Positions 10,330 through 18,669 of a DNA stretch of 34,562 nt are shown piece by piece. Numbering within the stretch: the first letter of the stretch is position 1; every line of letters begins with the position of its first letter. Position numbers and translations under genes: made by a program. The stretch is from positions 1 to 34,562 of the forward strand of contig JALQWE010000001.1 of assembly GCA_023258825.1 (NCBI GenBank). Direction: 5' to 3'. This DNA is from Planctomycetaceae bacterium (GTDB taxonomy: Bacteria; Planctomycetota; Planctomycetia; Planctomycetales; Planctomycetaceae). The notes below the pieces were generated by a model. That model worked only from the letters and a program-made list of their open reading frames with translations, ran no database searches and was not told where the DNA came from.

Positions 10330-10373
10330 TCTGCCCTCTGGATCGATCTGATGTGCCTGATCCAGCGGGCAGA
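10330..10373. terminator. Bidirectional hairpin terminator between convergent genes
   Basis: A 15-position stem with one mismatch is formed by 10330-10344 (TCTGCCCTCTGGATC) and 10359-10373 (GATCCAGCGGGCAGA), with a 14-base loop. It lies between the ends of the amidohydrolase (plus) and the kinase-like gene (minus). On the minus strand it is followed by a run of five T (10324-10320), so it fits termination of the minus-strand gene best. The plus-strand side has only CTTT a few bases on. Confidence 0.55.
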
Positions 10374-10421
10374 TGCTTTACGAGTAATCCGCCAGAGGGA
10401 ACGCGCCTTTCAGCGATCAGC

Positions 10422-11069
10422 TTATCTGAGGAAACTTAACAGAATCAATGTGCTTGCCCCCACAACGCCGACCCGGATGTTGTCGTTGATGCGGGAATTG
10501 AGAGATTCGACTATCGCGCACAAAACTACGGCTGGTGAAGTCAGTAAGAGTGCACGCAAAAGCGACAACGGTGGCTCCTGAGCCTCTGGATTCTGTGTCT
10601 CTCCCCAGTAGATCCAAGTGGTCATAATCGATCCGCAAATCAGAAAGGCCAGAAATCCTGCCCAGGATTTGGATGAGTTCCACGGAAGCGTCGGCCCCCG
10701 CAGCATCTTTCCAAACGCAGTGGCTGACCCGTCTCCAAAGGCAAGAATCGCCAGAACACCAAGCCCAACCTCCAGCCGATCCGGAAACGCCAGAATCGTT
10801 AGCAGCACCGCCAACGCGTAACCAACTACCGCCGATAGTCCGGAATCCTGCTGATGTCTCTGGATTCGGCGAAACCTCAGGTAAACGTGCGCGGCAAGCA
10901 CAAACACAACGAAAAGAATGATCGCTCGAAGCGTTTCAGACACGGGATCCGCATGGGATACCAGCTGAAGTGGAAACGCCAGCAACCCGGGAGCAATATG
11001 CCACAACCGACGACGTGACTCCTTCGAGGTCAGTGAATGAATCGCAACAAATGGCGACTGAGATGTCAT
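10422..11069 (-). CDS. Membrane CTP-dependent polyprenol/phytol kinase-like protein
   Basis: The 215-residue, multi-spanning protein has SRRRLWHIAPGLL (18-30) near its start. The family signature FGDGSATAFGK (111-121) and PWNSSKSWAGFL (129-140) match the dolichol kinase / phytol kinase / CTP-dependent diacylglycerol kinase group, which is related to CdsA. These enzymes phosphorylate an isoprenoid alcohol or diacylglycerol within the membrane. I chose ATG 11069, with GGAAGGG 11 bases before it; ATG 11129 or GTG 11144 would add 20-25 polar residues. The specific lipid substrate is not determinable. A UbiA-like prenyltransferase lies 6 kb away, which is suggestive but not an operon. Confidence 0.8.
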   Translation of the reverse strand: MTSQSPFVAIHSLTSKESRRRLWHIAPGLLAFPLQLVSHADPVSETLRAIILFVVFVLAAHVYLRFRRIQRHQQDSGLSAVVGYALAVLLTILAFPDRLEVGLGVLAILAFGDGSATAFGKMLRGPTLPWNSSKSWAGFLAFLICGSIMTTWIYWGETQNPEAQEPPLSLLRALLLTSPAVVLCAIVESLNSRINDNIRVGVVGASTLILLSFLR

Positions 11070-11337
11070 ATTCCGTGAAACCCTTCCGGGGGCCAAACTG
11101 CGGTAGATTCCCGGCGTTGAAAAACTCATTCTGAAGAATCTCACGATGCCCTCCAGTTGTACTCACCGACTGATGGCACACCAACAACTCCACACCCGTG
11201 TTATTATTCGACAATTCAACACATCCGCCACAACCCCAACACGAACCACCCGCTCGCCGTCCCCCGCCTTTGACAATATTCTTTCCTGGCCTGTGAGCCC
11301 TGCTGCAGAAACTGCCGAACTCTCCACCTTGGTTCCA

Positions 11338-11350
11338 GGTGCCACCCACT
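11338..11350 (+). repeat. Single GGTGCCACCCA repeat copy in a gene-free gap
   Basis: GGTGCCACCCACT at 11338-11350 is an isolated copy of the same repeat seen at 8588-8945. It lies in the ~600-base stretch between the kinase-like gene (start 11069) and the pseudouridine synthase stop (11672). That stretch has a C/A-rich segment at about 11170-11270, and I find no convincing gene, RNA or terminator in it. Confidence 0.8.
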
Positions 11351-11671
11351 GGCTCGGCTGCAGGCAGTTTGTGCGTCACTCAGTATCCTTCCGGGGCGTT
11401 TTCAGTACATTCCCGCAGTGACCTATGCCTGAAAATCCGGGTGTGTTTTCGGTCAACAAACGCAAGCTGGGGCTACCAGAGTAACGCTTTTTCAACTTGC
11501 GAAAGGTGGCCCAGCATCTGACGAAGCAGGACAGTCCCGATATCACTGAAAACAGCCTCTGACGACCGAATCAGCGGCAGGGACTGGTTTCTCGCGGGTA
11601 TTTAGCGCGAACGCGGTTCACTTGCACTCAAAAGAAGTGGCAACACGACCGCAGTGAGGTCTTCGCAATTC

Positions 11672-12634
11672 TCAGCGTGATGCGCGCACGAACCTCAGAA
11701 ACTTCACAATTTCGTCCGGCAGCGCACTCTGAAAACTCAACTGTTCATCAGTTCGAGGATGCACAAATCCAAGCACCGAGGCATGCAGTGCGAGTCTCTT
11801 CACGTGCCACGGGACTGAAGCCCAGAGTTCCGGACGGTAACGGGAGTCTCCAAGTATCGCATGTCCAGCTTCGGACATATGCACTCGAATCTGGTTGCGT
11901 CGTCCGGTCTCTAACTGAACTCTCACGTGAGTAATTGCACTGGACCTCGCTGTCTCATTGAGACGACTGACAACCTCGAAATGAGTGATTGCCAGTTCCC
12001 CGGCCTCGGCATCGCGAGTTGAATAGCGGCTGAGGTTCTTGCCCGTCGCCAGAAAACTTCGAAAGGTTCCGCTGTCCCGCTCCATGCACCCGGAAACCAA
12101 AGCGTCGTAACGCCGCTCGGGCTTTCGACGAGAAAACTGATTCTGAAGGGCATCTGCAGCAGACTGTGACTTTCCAAACACCAGTAGACCTGAAACTCCA
12201 CGATCCAGACGGTGAACCAGATAGGCACCCTGCGCCCTCGAATTCTTCCGAACGTGCTCCCCAATACGTGAGATCAGAGTATGGGGCTCACCAGCGTCCG
12301 TTGGCACGGTCAGAAGTTCAGCAGATTTGTCAACGACCAGAACATCCTTGTCTTCAAAGAGGATCGAGAACCCTCGGTGTTTTGCCTCACTGGGTCTCCG
12401 ACGCGGGGAATAGCGACGATTGGCCTCAAAGCGAATCTGAACCGAATCACCCTCCGTCAGTGGTCGCCCAGGATTCATTTCCAGTGTGCCATTCAGAGTT
12501 ACGCAGTCATGATCGAAGAGGCCCGTCACCCACGATCTCGATTCACCTGTCATTTTCTGCACACACCGGTCAATCCTGTGTCCAATCAGAAGGGTCTCCG
12601 GCTCGATGAGCAACTGCTTAACCACAAATGGCAC
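11672..12634 (-). CDS. RluA-family pseudouridine synthase (RluD-like)
   Basis: The 320-residue protein has an N-terminal S4-like RNA-binding region (about 15-70, including VTLNGTLEMNPGRPLTEGD). The catalytic domain shows EDKDVLVVDKSAELLTVP (94-111), then YLVHRLDRGVSGLLVF (138-153), where Asp144 in HRLDR is the catalytic aspartate, and later VQLETGRRNQIRVHM. These are the RluA-family motifs. It converts uridine to pseudouridine in rRNA or tRNA. Length and the S4 domain favour the RluC/RluD subgroup, acting on 23S rRNA, but the exact site cannot be assigned. It has its own promoter region on the minus strand, downstream of moeA by 143 bases. Confidence 0.9.
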   Translation of the reverse strand: MPFVVKQLLIEPETLLIGHRIDRCVQKMTGESRSWVTGLFDHDCVTLNGTLEMNPGRPLTEGDSVQIRFEANRRYSPRRRPSEAKHRGFSILFEDKDVLVVDKSAELLTVPTDAGEPHTLISRIGEHVRKNSRAQGAYLVHRLDRGVSGLLVFGKSQSAADALQNQFSRRKPERRYDALVSGCMERDSGTFRSFLATGKNLSRYSTRDAEAGELAITHFEVVSRLNETARSSAITHVRVQLETGRRNQIRVHMSEAGHAILGDSRYRPELWASVPWHVKRLALHASVLGFVHPRTDEQLSFQSALPDEIVKFLRFVRASR

Positions 12635-12777
12635 GATTCATCCCCGTCTACAAATCCACTAAAGGCACACTGAGACTCACGACATCTCGAGGCTGCCTCG
12701 TGATGCCAGAGTTGAAAAAACCTGACGCTGACGCATGAACTGCACCCTTGCTCATCATCGCCGGTGATCAGATTTTC

Positions 12778-14025
12778 TTACCAGTTCCCGATGCCCCACG
12801 GCAACACCTCCACTGCGTCGCCCTCATCGTAGGCCCCGTGCTCGGGTTCCAGGCAAGCAAACCCGTTTGCCGTAACCATAGCAAGCAGATCAGCTGAATT
12901 GGTCCACGAGACGGGTTGGGCTTCCAGTGTACCATTTCCCCCGCTGAGAACCACGGGCTGATACACCGGACGGTCACCCCGAACCTGACAGCGTTGACTG
13001 AGAACCGCAGTACAAGGAACGGGATCTGCTAATCCCAGAAATCGCCCCAGGGCTGGTCTCACAAATAACTCAAAGCAAGCCAAACTGCTGACAGGGTTAC
13101 CAGGAAGCCCAAATACGAGGCAGGTGTGCGAGTCGGACCGGAAAACGCCAAACCAAACAGGCTTACCCGGCTTCATCCACACGCCGTGAAACACGCGTTT
13201 GACTCCCGCCAACAGCAACTGCTCCGGAACCAAATCCCGAATTCCGACAGACACCCCGCCCGTCATCACAAGTACGTCCGCTTGCAATCCTTCCAGAATC
13301 TTCAGCCTCAGATGTTTCGGATCATCATCGCAAATGCCCAGCACTTGAGGAAGCGCCCCTGCCGTCAGTGATTGCGCGGTTAGCATTGGCTGGATAGAAT
13401 TTCTGATCTGCCCCGGCCCGGGTGATGCTCCTGAAGGAACCAATTCACTGCCGGTAGAAACAATCGAAACAGTTGGGCGGCGCGAGACCAATACATCAAC
13501 GATTCCCAATTCGGCCATCGCTCCAATTTGTGCCGGCCGCAGGTGAATTCCTCCTTTCAGAAGGACCTCTCCCCGCCTTGCAATAGCTCCGGCTGTAAGA
13601 ATATTAAGACCGGAACTCATCTGACTCACCGGGACACCAACCCACTCCGGATCTGGGACATCGACCTGAACTCGCTCAACCGGAACAACACATGCACAAT
13701 TCTGCGGAATCGGGGCGCCCGTCATGATCTGCATCGCCTCCTGAGAATTCAGGCGACGACTGGAAATGCGACCAGCCACAATCGAGTCCACAACCCTGAG
13801 ACGGAGCAGTCCCGATGGCGGCACATAGCCACCTATTCCTGCGACATCGTCAGCGGAAATGGCAAATCCGTCCATGGTTGCCTTTGAAAATGCCGGGACA
13901 TCTTCTGGTACGACGATCGACTCCAGAAGTACTCGCCCAAGCGATTCTACCAGCGGCACCCGCTCCGAACCCGGAATGGGAACGTGGTCAAGAACCGCCT
14001 TCAATGCGTTTGAAACTGTGTACAT
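12778..14025 (-). CDS. moeA: Molybdopterin molybdenumtransferase
   Basis: The 415-residue protein has the four-domain MoeA layout and length. Motifs are VPAFSKATMDGFAI (43-56), MTGAPIPQNCACVVPVE (101-117), STGSELV and then the MoCF-domain motifs VMTGGVSVGIRDL and VFGLPGNPVSS, which bind adenylylated molybdopterin. It inserts molybdate into molybdopterin, giving active molybdenum cofactor in the cytoplasm. No other moa, mob or mod gene is in the window. The formylmethanofuran dehydrogenase-like B/D pair at 4-5.9 kb would be one consumer of its product, although the genes are not linked in an operon. Confidence 0.95.
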   Translation of the reverse strand: MYTVSNALKAVLDHVPIPGSERVPLVESLGRVLLESIVVPEDVPAFSKATMDGFAISADDVAGIGGYVPPSGLLRLRVVDSIVAGRISSRRLNSQEAMQIMTGAPIPQNCACVVPVERVQVDVPDPEWVGVPVSQMSSGLNILTAGAIARRGEVLLKGGIHLRPAQIGAMAELGIVDVLVSRRPTVSIVSTGSELVPSGASPGPGQIRNSIQPMLTAQSLTAGALPQVLGICDDDPKHLRLKILEGLQADVLVMTGGVSVGIRDLVPEQLLLAGVKRVFHGVWMKPGKPVWFGVFRSDSHTCLVFGLPGNPVSSLACFELFVRPALGRFLGLADPVPCTAVLSQRCQVRGDRPVYQPVVLSGGNGTLEAQPVSWTNSADLLAMVTANGFACLEPEHGAYDEGDAVEVLPWGIGNW

Positions 14026-14096
14026 CTCGCAACACTTCTCGGAGATTCCGTCAAAAAGGTTCCAGTATCGTCCCCAATCATAGCAAACCCCCGATC

Positions 14097-14227
14097 GGTG
14101 CCATCCATTTTTTGACCAAGGCTCTTACGTCGCACCGCGGACCATCGCGCGGACCAATACCACCCACATCTCGTGACAGATCCCGTGACGTACGCGCCGG
14201 GTGGACGCGTGCCAGGTGCCACCCATC
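14097..14227 (+). repeat. GGTGCCACCCA repeat copies upstream of the RAYT-like gene
   Basis: A one-mismatch copy, GGTGCCATCCAT, starts at 14097 and an exact core copy, GGTGCCACCCATC, lies at 14215-14227; a weaker ACCACCCAC is near 14159. They fall in the 624-base gap between moeA and the transposase gene. The rest of the gap (14228-14649) is AT-richer towards its end and holds no gene I can support. Confidence 0.75.
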
Positions 14228-14649
14228 TGCTCAAGCCACAACGCGAGGACGTGCTACAAAACCTCAAGTCCTGTCGCTCACAATGTGAGTAAATTGGAAG
14301 ATATCGCAGCTGCCCGACGTCATTTCAACCACCTATAGCGCAAGGGCTTATCTGTTCGCGCGATCGCCAGTGTCGATTCAGACTGACCAATTGCAGGCGG
14401 GTCAAATCTGGGCTGCGACACCGCAAGACGGAAAGCTGGCATGCCACGAACCACGACACAACCCACAAAGCCCACCCAGTCACTACAACCCCAACAATAC
14501 CAACTCTCAACCCGAACAGAAAAAATCATCACCCCAGGAATTCCGATTCACCTTGAATAGGGCGGTATTCTATATACCCTAAAGGCTGAATATGCATACC
14601 ACCAAAACCTACTGTCATTCAGGTCACTTTTAAAAACAGCGAGGCCCAT

Positions 14650-15693
14650 GTGCCAAGAGCCAATCGTCGCGAGATCTGCAATCCGGATCAAATCCAGGTT
14701 TTTCACCTGGTCAATCGTTGTGTTCGCAGAACATTTCTATTCGGCACCGATGAGAAATCTGGAAAAGATTTCTCACATCGCAAGGCATGGATCCGACAAC
14801 GCCTTGAGGAACTCGCTGGAATTTTTGCTGTTGAAATTCTGGGCTTCGCGGTGCAAAGCAATCACCTGCATGTCGTCGTGAGAACTCGACCTGATGTGCA
14901 GAAGGGGTGGAATGATACGGAAATTGCCCAAAGGTGGTTACGACTGTTTCCGCAACGTCGTAACGAAGACAAGTCATCATGTGAACCGAACGACGCTGAG
15001 CTAAGCATTATCCTCAGTTCGGCCTCGACTCTGCTCAAGTTACGTAACCGACTCATAAGTATTTCGTGGTTCATGCGATGCGTGGCGGAGCCGATTGCGC
15101 GGCGAGGAAATCTTGAAGATGATGTCACTGGAAGATTCTGGGAAGGTCGCTTTCGAGCTCAGAGCTTACTGGACGAAAGCGCCATTGCTGCATGCATGGC
15201 CTACGTGGACTTGAATCCAATCCGATCCGGACAGGCCCTGACACCGGAAACCAGTGAATTCACCAGTGTCCGCGAACGTATCCTGGATCGCCATGATGCA
15301 GTGAACCAGCCAACTCGAGACGATGTGACCGACGGCATAGAACACGGCCCGAGGGCTGGCTGGTTATCTCCGATCAGTCTTGAAGCGTCCTCGGAACCAT
15401 CACGCAACAAAATCACGCATCGCCGAGCGAGCAACAAGGGATGTCTTCCCATGACGCTGGACCAGTATCTCGAACTGCTGGACTGGACAGGCAGACAACT
15501 GAAACAAAACTCTGGCTCCATACCACAGGAATTCCCCTCAATTCTCGAAAGACTGGACTACAAACCAGCACAATGGCTGCTTTACGTTCGACAGTTCAGG
15601 AAAGTCTTTCGAAGCGATGCGGGCACTCCGGCAAATCGCACAATATTTCGCCAACAACGTCGTTCCCGCCGCGCGATGCTCGCTGGAACCTGA
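14650..15693 (+). CDS. REP-associated tyrosine transposase-like protein (IS200/Y1 family)
   Basis: The 347-residue protein starts at GTG 14650, with AGCGAGG about 5 bases before it. The N-terminus VFHLVNRCVRRTFLFG (17-32) matches the start of Y1 transposase domains, and GFAVQSNHLHVVVRTRPD (65-82) holds the HUH metal-binding pair His72 and His74. Later, GRFWEGRFRAQSL (161-173) and ACMAYVDLNPIRSG (181-194) are the C-terminal signature, with Tyr185 as the candidate nucleophile. These single-copy RAYT genes cut and join REP-type palindromic repeats rather than carrying IS ends. The large charged insertion (85-135) and ~130-residue C-terminal extension are longer than IS200 TnpA. The gene is bracketed by GGTGCCACCCA repeats. 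All candidate catalytic residues are present, so it is probably intact. Confidence 0.87.
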   Translation: MPRANRREICNPDQIQVFHLVNRCVRRTFLFGTDEKSGKDFSHRKAWIRQRLEELAGIFAVEILGFAVQSNHLHVVVRTRPDVQKGWNDTEIAQRWLRLFPQRRNEDKSSCEPNDAELSIILSSASTLLKLRNRLISISWFMRCVAEPIARRGNLEDDVTGRFWEGRFRAQSLLDESAIAACMAYVDLNPIRSGQALTPETSEFTSVRERILDRHDAVNQPTRDDVTDGIEHGPRAGWLSPISLEASSEPSRNKITHRRASNKGCLPMTLDQYLELLDWTGRQLKQNSGSIPQEFPSILERLDYKPAQWLLYVRQFRKVFRSDAGTPANRTIFRQQRRSRRAMLAGT

Positions 15694-16028
15694 AGGAAAT
15701 GACTTCGACTGGATTCCATGCTCTCCTGACCATTGGCCAGCCTCAGGCAATACATCTCTGTCTATCTGTGTCTTGCATACAAAAGGATGGTTTCCACTGC
15801 CGGATTGTCAAAGAGTAGCAACCCCTCTGAATATCCAGCCAGGTCCCGCCGAAGCACCATCACCGGTCTTCCGAACAAAACTTGGCGATTTCGCCGGATG
15901 CTTTGCCAATGGACCTGGCCGTCAGGTTCGAGCCCCCTCGATAGAATCGATCAAAAGACGTACTTTTCGCATGCGGATTTCCCGCAGCCCGGTCAATGTT
16001 GACATTAACGCACGTGTATCGTGCTGCT

Positions 16029-16290
16029 GCATCACGTCCGAAAGGCAATTTCGCATGATCAATAATGCCACCCGCTCAACGCTGGTCGCTTTAGGAGTTG
16101 AAAGTGCCACCCACTGGAGTTGAAAGTGCCACCCACTTGCCAGCACCATCGCTCTCGTTGAAAAACAAAGCGTCCATGCTGAGTACCGGCTGAACTGCGG
16201 GGCAAGCTGGTCTTTCCTGATTCGGAATCCGGCCCCGTAAATCATCTCAACAAAGATGGGTGGCACTTTCAAGGGTGGGCGGCACGTTAT
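16029..16290. repeat. Composite repeat element, copy A
   Basis: The block from GCATCACG at 16029 to GGGTGGGCGGCACG near 16286 is repeated with about 90% identity at 16302-16600. Inside it, forward copies of GTGCCACCCA (16104-16115 and 16126-16137) and an inverted copy (16255-16267, TGGGTGGCACT) bracket a conserved ~117-base spacer. A further inverted one-mismatch copy is at 16276-16285. Ends in inverted orientation around a fixed spacer are typical of BIME or MITE-like units. Before it, 15694-16028 contains no gene I can support. Confidence 0.85.
16094..16137 (+). repeat. Perfect 22-base tandem duplication
   Basis: GGAGTTGAAAGTGCCACCCACT occurs at 16094-16115 and again directly at 16116-16137 with no difference. 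Each unit contains one GTGCCACCCA core. Copy B of the composite element has only one such unit, which explains the shift in offset between the copies from 273 to 250 bases. A perfect tandem copy implies a recent duplication. Confidence 0.9.
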
Positions 16291-16301
16291 GGGCGGCGGC
16301 G

Positions 16302-16600
16302 GCATCACGCCTGGAAGGCCATTTCGCATGATCAATAATGCCACAGCTCGACGCCGGTCACTTCAAGAGTTGAAGGTGCCACCCATTTGCCAGCACCATC
16401 GCTCCCGTTGAAAAACAAAACGTCCACGCTGAGTACCGGCTGAACTGCAGGGCAAGCTGGTCTTCCCTGATTCGGAATCTGGCCCCGTAAATCATCTCGA
16501 CAAAGATGGGTGGCGCCGGATTTTCATTCCTGAATTCCTCAAAAGTGGGTGGCACTGTCGAGGGTGGGTGGCACGTAATGGGCACGGCACGCAATGGGCA
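16302..16600. repeat. Composite repeat element, copy B
   Basis: This copy has one forward core (GGTGCCACCCATT, 16375-16387), the conserved spacer, then inverted cores at 16505-16517 (one mismatch), 16544-16556 and 16563-16575. Relative to copy A it carries an extra segment of about 38 bases (about 16515-16552) ending in its own TGGGTGGCAC. The element grows by addition of core-bearing units. The HAD gene starts 139 bases downstream. Confidence 0.85.
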
Positions 16601-16615
16601 GCACACTATGGGCAG
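16570..16615 (+). repeat. Three short tandem units ending in ATGGGCA
   Basis: GGCACGTAATGGGCA (16570-16584), GGCACGCAATGGGCA (16586-16600) and GCACACTATGGGCAG (16601-16615) are three imperfect tandem units. The first overlaps the end of the last inverted GTGCCACCCA core. Copy A ends with a related GGCACGTTATGGGC, so this is part of the element's right edge. Confidence 0.7.
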
Positions 16616-16738
16616 ATTCTCGATGGTAACGCAACTTTGCGGATTTGCTGAGTGGTGCTCGCCCATGCATAATACCGTACCGGCATCGATTCAGACTGTC
16701 GGCATTGGGCACCAGCATTTTTCAGGTTTCGGGAACTC

Positions 16739-17416
16739 ATGAGTTTTGATGTCGAAATACGTGCTGTTGTGTTTGACCTCGATGGCACCATGCTCAACAC
16801 AGAAGATATCTTTGAGCTGGCGGGACAGGAACTGATGGCGCGTCGAGGGCTGCAGATGACGGACCCCATTCGCCGTGCCATGCTGGGACGACGACCGCAC
16901 GAGGCCTTTACCGCTCTTAAGTCACTGGCCCACCTGCCGGATGAGGTCGAGGACCTGATGGCCGAGACAAAGCAGATCTTTCGAATACTGGCCGAGAATT
17001 CACTCGCCCTGATGCCTGGCCTGCCCGAAATACTGTCGCTCACGGATGCACGTAAGTTGCCCCGAGCTGTCGCAACATCATCACCTCGGTCCTATCTGCA
17101 GTGGCTGCTTCAGAAACTACAACTTCAGCCACACTTTGTTTTCGCACTCACGGCCGAGGACGTCACGCACGGAAAGCCTCATCCTGAAATCTACGAGGTA
17201 GCGGCTCAACGTCTTGGTGTCCATCCATCCCAGATGCTGGTACTTGAAGACAGCGAAACCGGCACCAGAGCCGCAGCGGCGGCCGGAGCTTTCGTGGTCG
17301 CGGTTCCAAATCGACATACAGACTATGGGGATTTCAGTATGAGCCATCTTCGGATTGAAAGCCTTCTGGACGAGCGACTGCACACCCTGCTCCGCAGCTC
17401 CAGTGATGAATCCTGA
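16739..17416 (+). CDS. HAD-superfamily hydrolase (beta-phosphoglucomutase / phosphatase type)
   Basis: The 225-residue protein has all four HAD motifs. FDLDGTMLN (12-20) has nucleophile Asp13 and acid Asp15, ATSSPRSYL is motif II, GKPHPEIY is motif III and LEDSETGTRAAAAAG is motif IV. An alpha-helical cap lies between motifs I and II, so it is subclass I. Such proteins dephosphorylate small sugar phosphates or act as beta-phosphoglucomutases; the substrate is not assignable. It is followed after 60 bases by the UbiA-like gene and then pyrE, all on the same strand, which may form one transcript. Its upstream region is the composite repeat. Confidence 0.88.
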   Translation: MSFDVEIRAVVFDLDGTMLNTEDIFELAGQELMARRGLQMTDPIRRAMLGRRPHEAFTALKSLAHLPDEVEDLMAETKQIFRILAENSLALMPGLPEILSLTDARKLPRAVATSSPRSYLQWLLQKLQLQPHFVFALTAEDVTHGKPHPEIYEVAAQRLGVHPSQMLVLEDSETGTRAAAAAGAFVVAVPNRHTDYGDFSMSHLRIESLLDERLHTLLRSSSDES

Positions 17417-17476
17417 AATCACCGACTTGCCGGCAACTCACCCTGCATATTCTTTCCAGACCAGACAAGGAAGCTC

Positions 17477-18439
17477 GTGAATCAGCCCATTTCCCCAGGA
17501 AGACAGTCGTCCCTCGGCTCACCTCGTCACGATGCCACACTTCTACCATGGCTTCGACTACTTCGACTTCCAACAGTCTTTACTGCATTATCCAATATTT
17601 TCTGCGGCTATTTCATCACGCGGCGTCCGGAGGTTGCTGAACTCCCGCAGCACTACGATCTTTTCTTTCTGCTCATGTCCAGCGCTGGACTGTATCTGGG
17701 TGGAATGGTGCTCAATGACGTTTTCGACGCGAGTCTCGACGCCGTAGAACGACCGGAACGCCCGATTCCGTCGGGTCAGATCACACTCCGTGCCGCCGCT
17801 GTTTCTGGTTCAGTGCTCATGATCTCAGGAATTCTCAGTGCGGCTTGTGCAGGTATCACCAGCCTGGTAATTGCGATCATGATCACAGTCGCAGTCATTG
17901 CCTACAACGCGAGGCTCAAGGCTACTGTTGCTGGCCCACTGGCAATGGCGACCTGCCGATTTCTGAATCTCCTGCTGGGAACAAGCAGCGGAGTTTCCCT
18001 TTCCAGCCTGGGCACAGGATCAGGCCTTGAAGCCGCATGTGGACTTGGTCTTTATATCCTCGGAGTTACCTGGTTCTCCCGAAGTGAAACAGGAACTGGT
18101 CACCGAATCGGCATGCTGACCGGAGTTGCGTTGTTGATATCAGGCCTGGGACTTGACGCCCTGGTGGTCTACCGTCACGGGGCTACCGCAGCTGCCACAA
18201 ACGGAGGGTGCATGGCCATTCTGGTGCTGGGGCTGAACCTTGCTATGCGTGCTACAAGTGCCATCACACATGGTGGACCAGTTCGGATACAGAAAACTGT
18301 CGGACTGATGCTCCTCAGCCTGATCTTTCTCGATGCCATCATGGTTTTCTCACTGTCAGGTAACGCCAGACTCGCTGCGATCGTTATCTCCCTTGTGGCC
18401 CCCGCGATGTTGTTGCGCCGGGCAATTCCCATGAGTTGA
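17477..18439 (+). CDS. UbiA-like membrane prenyltransferase
   Basis: The 320-residue protein starts at GTG 17477 with AAGGAAG just upstream. It has about eight to nine predicted membrane segments. The first aspartate motif is clear: NDVFDASLDAVERPERPIPSG lies at residues 80-100 (split here as NDVFDASLD and ERPERPIPSG), with Asp81, Asp84 and Asp88. AYNARLK follows, as in UbiA enzymes. The second Asp-rich motif of UbiA is not evident; the corresponding stretch reads VTWFSRSETGTG. I recall EboC-like UbiA homologues with a similar segment, so this could be that subgroup. It would transfer a prenyl chain to an unknown acceptor in the membrane. Confidence 0.82.
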   Translation: MNQPISPGRQSSLGSPRHDATLLPWLRLLRLPTVFTALSNIFCGYFITRRPEVAELPQHYDLFFLLMSSAGLYLGGMVLNDVFDASLDAVERPERPIPSGQITLRAAAVSGSVLMISGILSAACAGITSLVIAIMITVAVIAYNARLKATVAGPLAMATCRFLNLLLGTSSGVSLSSLGTGSGLEAACGLGLYILGVTWFSRSETGTGHRIGMLTGVALLISGLGLDALVVYRHGATAAATNGGCMAILVLGLNLAMRATSAITHGGPVRIQKTVGLMLLSLIFLDAIMVFSLSGNARLAAIVISLVAPAMLLRRAIPMS

Positions 18440-18669
18440 CTCTTGTGGGGCCCTGTCATTCTGAAGAAGTTCGTCAAAGCGTGTTCCAGCTTTTCACATC
18501 CTGATCGTTCAGATTTGAACTTCACCCGCCGCCTGCACTACAGTCCGTCATCGAGAAGTCAGAAGATTCGTTTGCAGTGTGCCCGTGAACGGCGAACTGG
18601 CAGTGACTCCTGATGGATTTGCCAACAGACCTCGACCAAAGTGCCCATTCACAATCTCAGGTCCAACCC

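Noticed and set aside
15924..15936. AGGTTCGAGCCCC, a tRNA T-loop look-alike
   Set aside because: The flanking bases do not pair as a T-stem and no acceptor or anticodon arm can be drawn. The same holds for 32773-32785.
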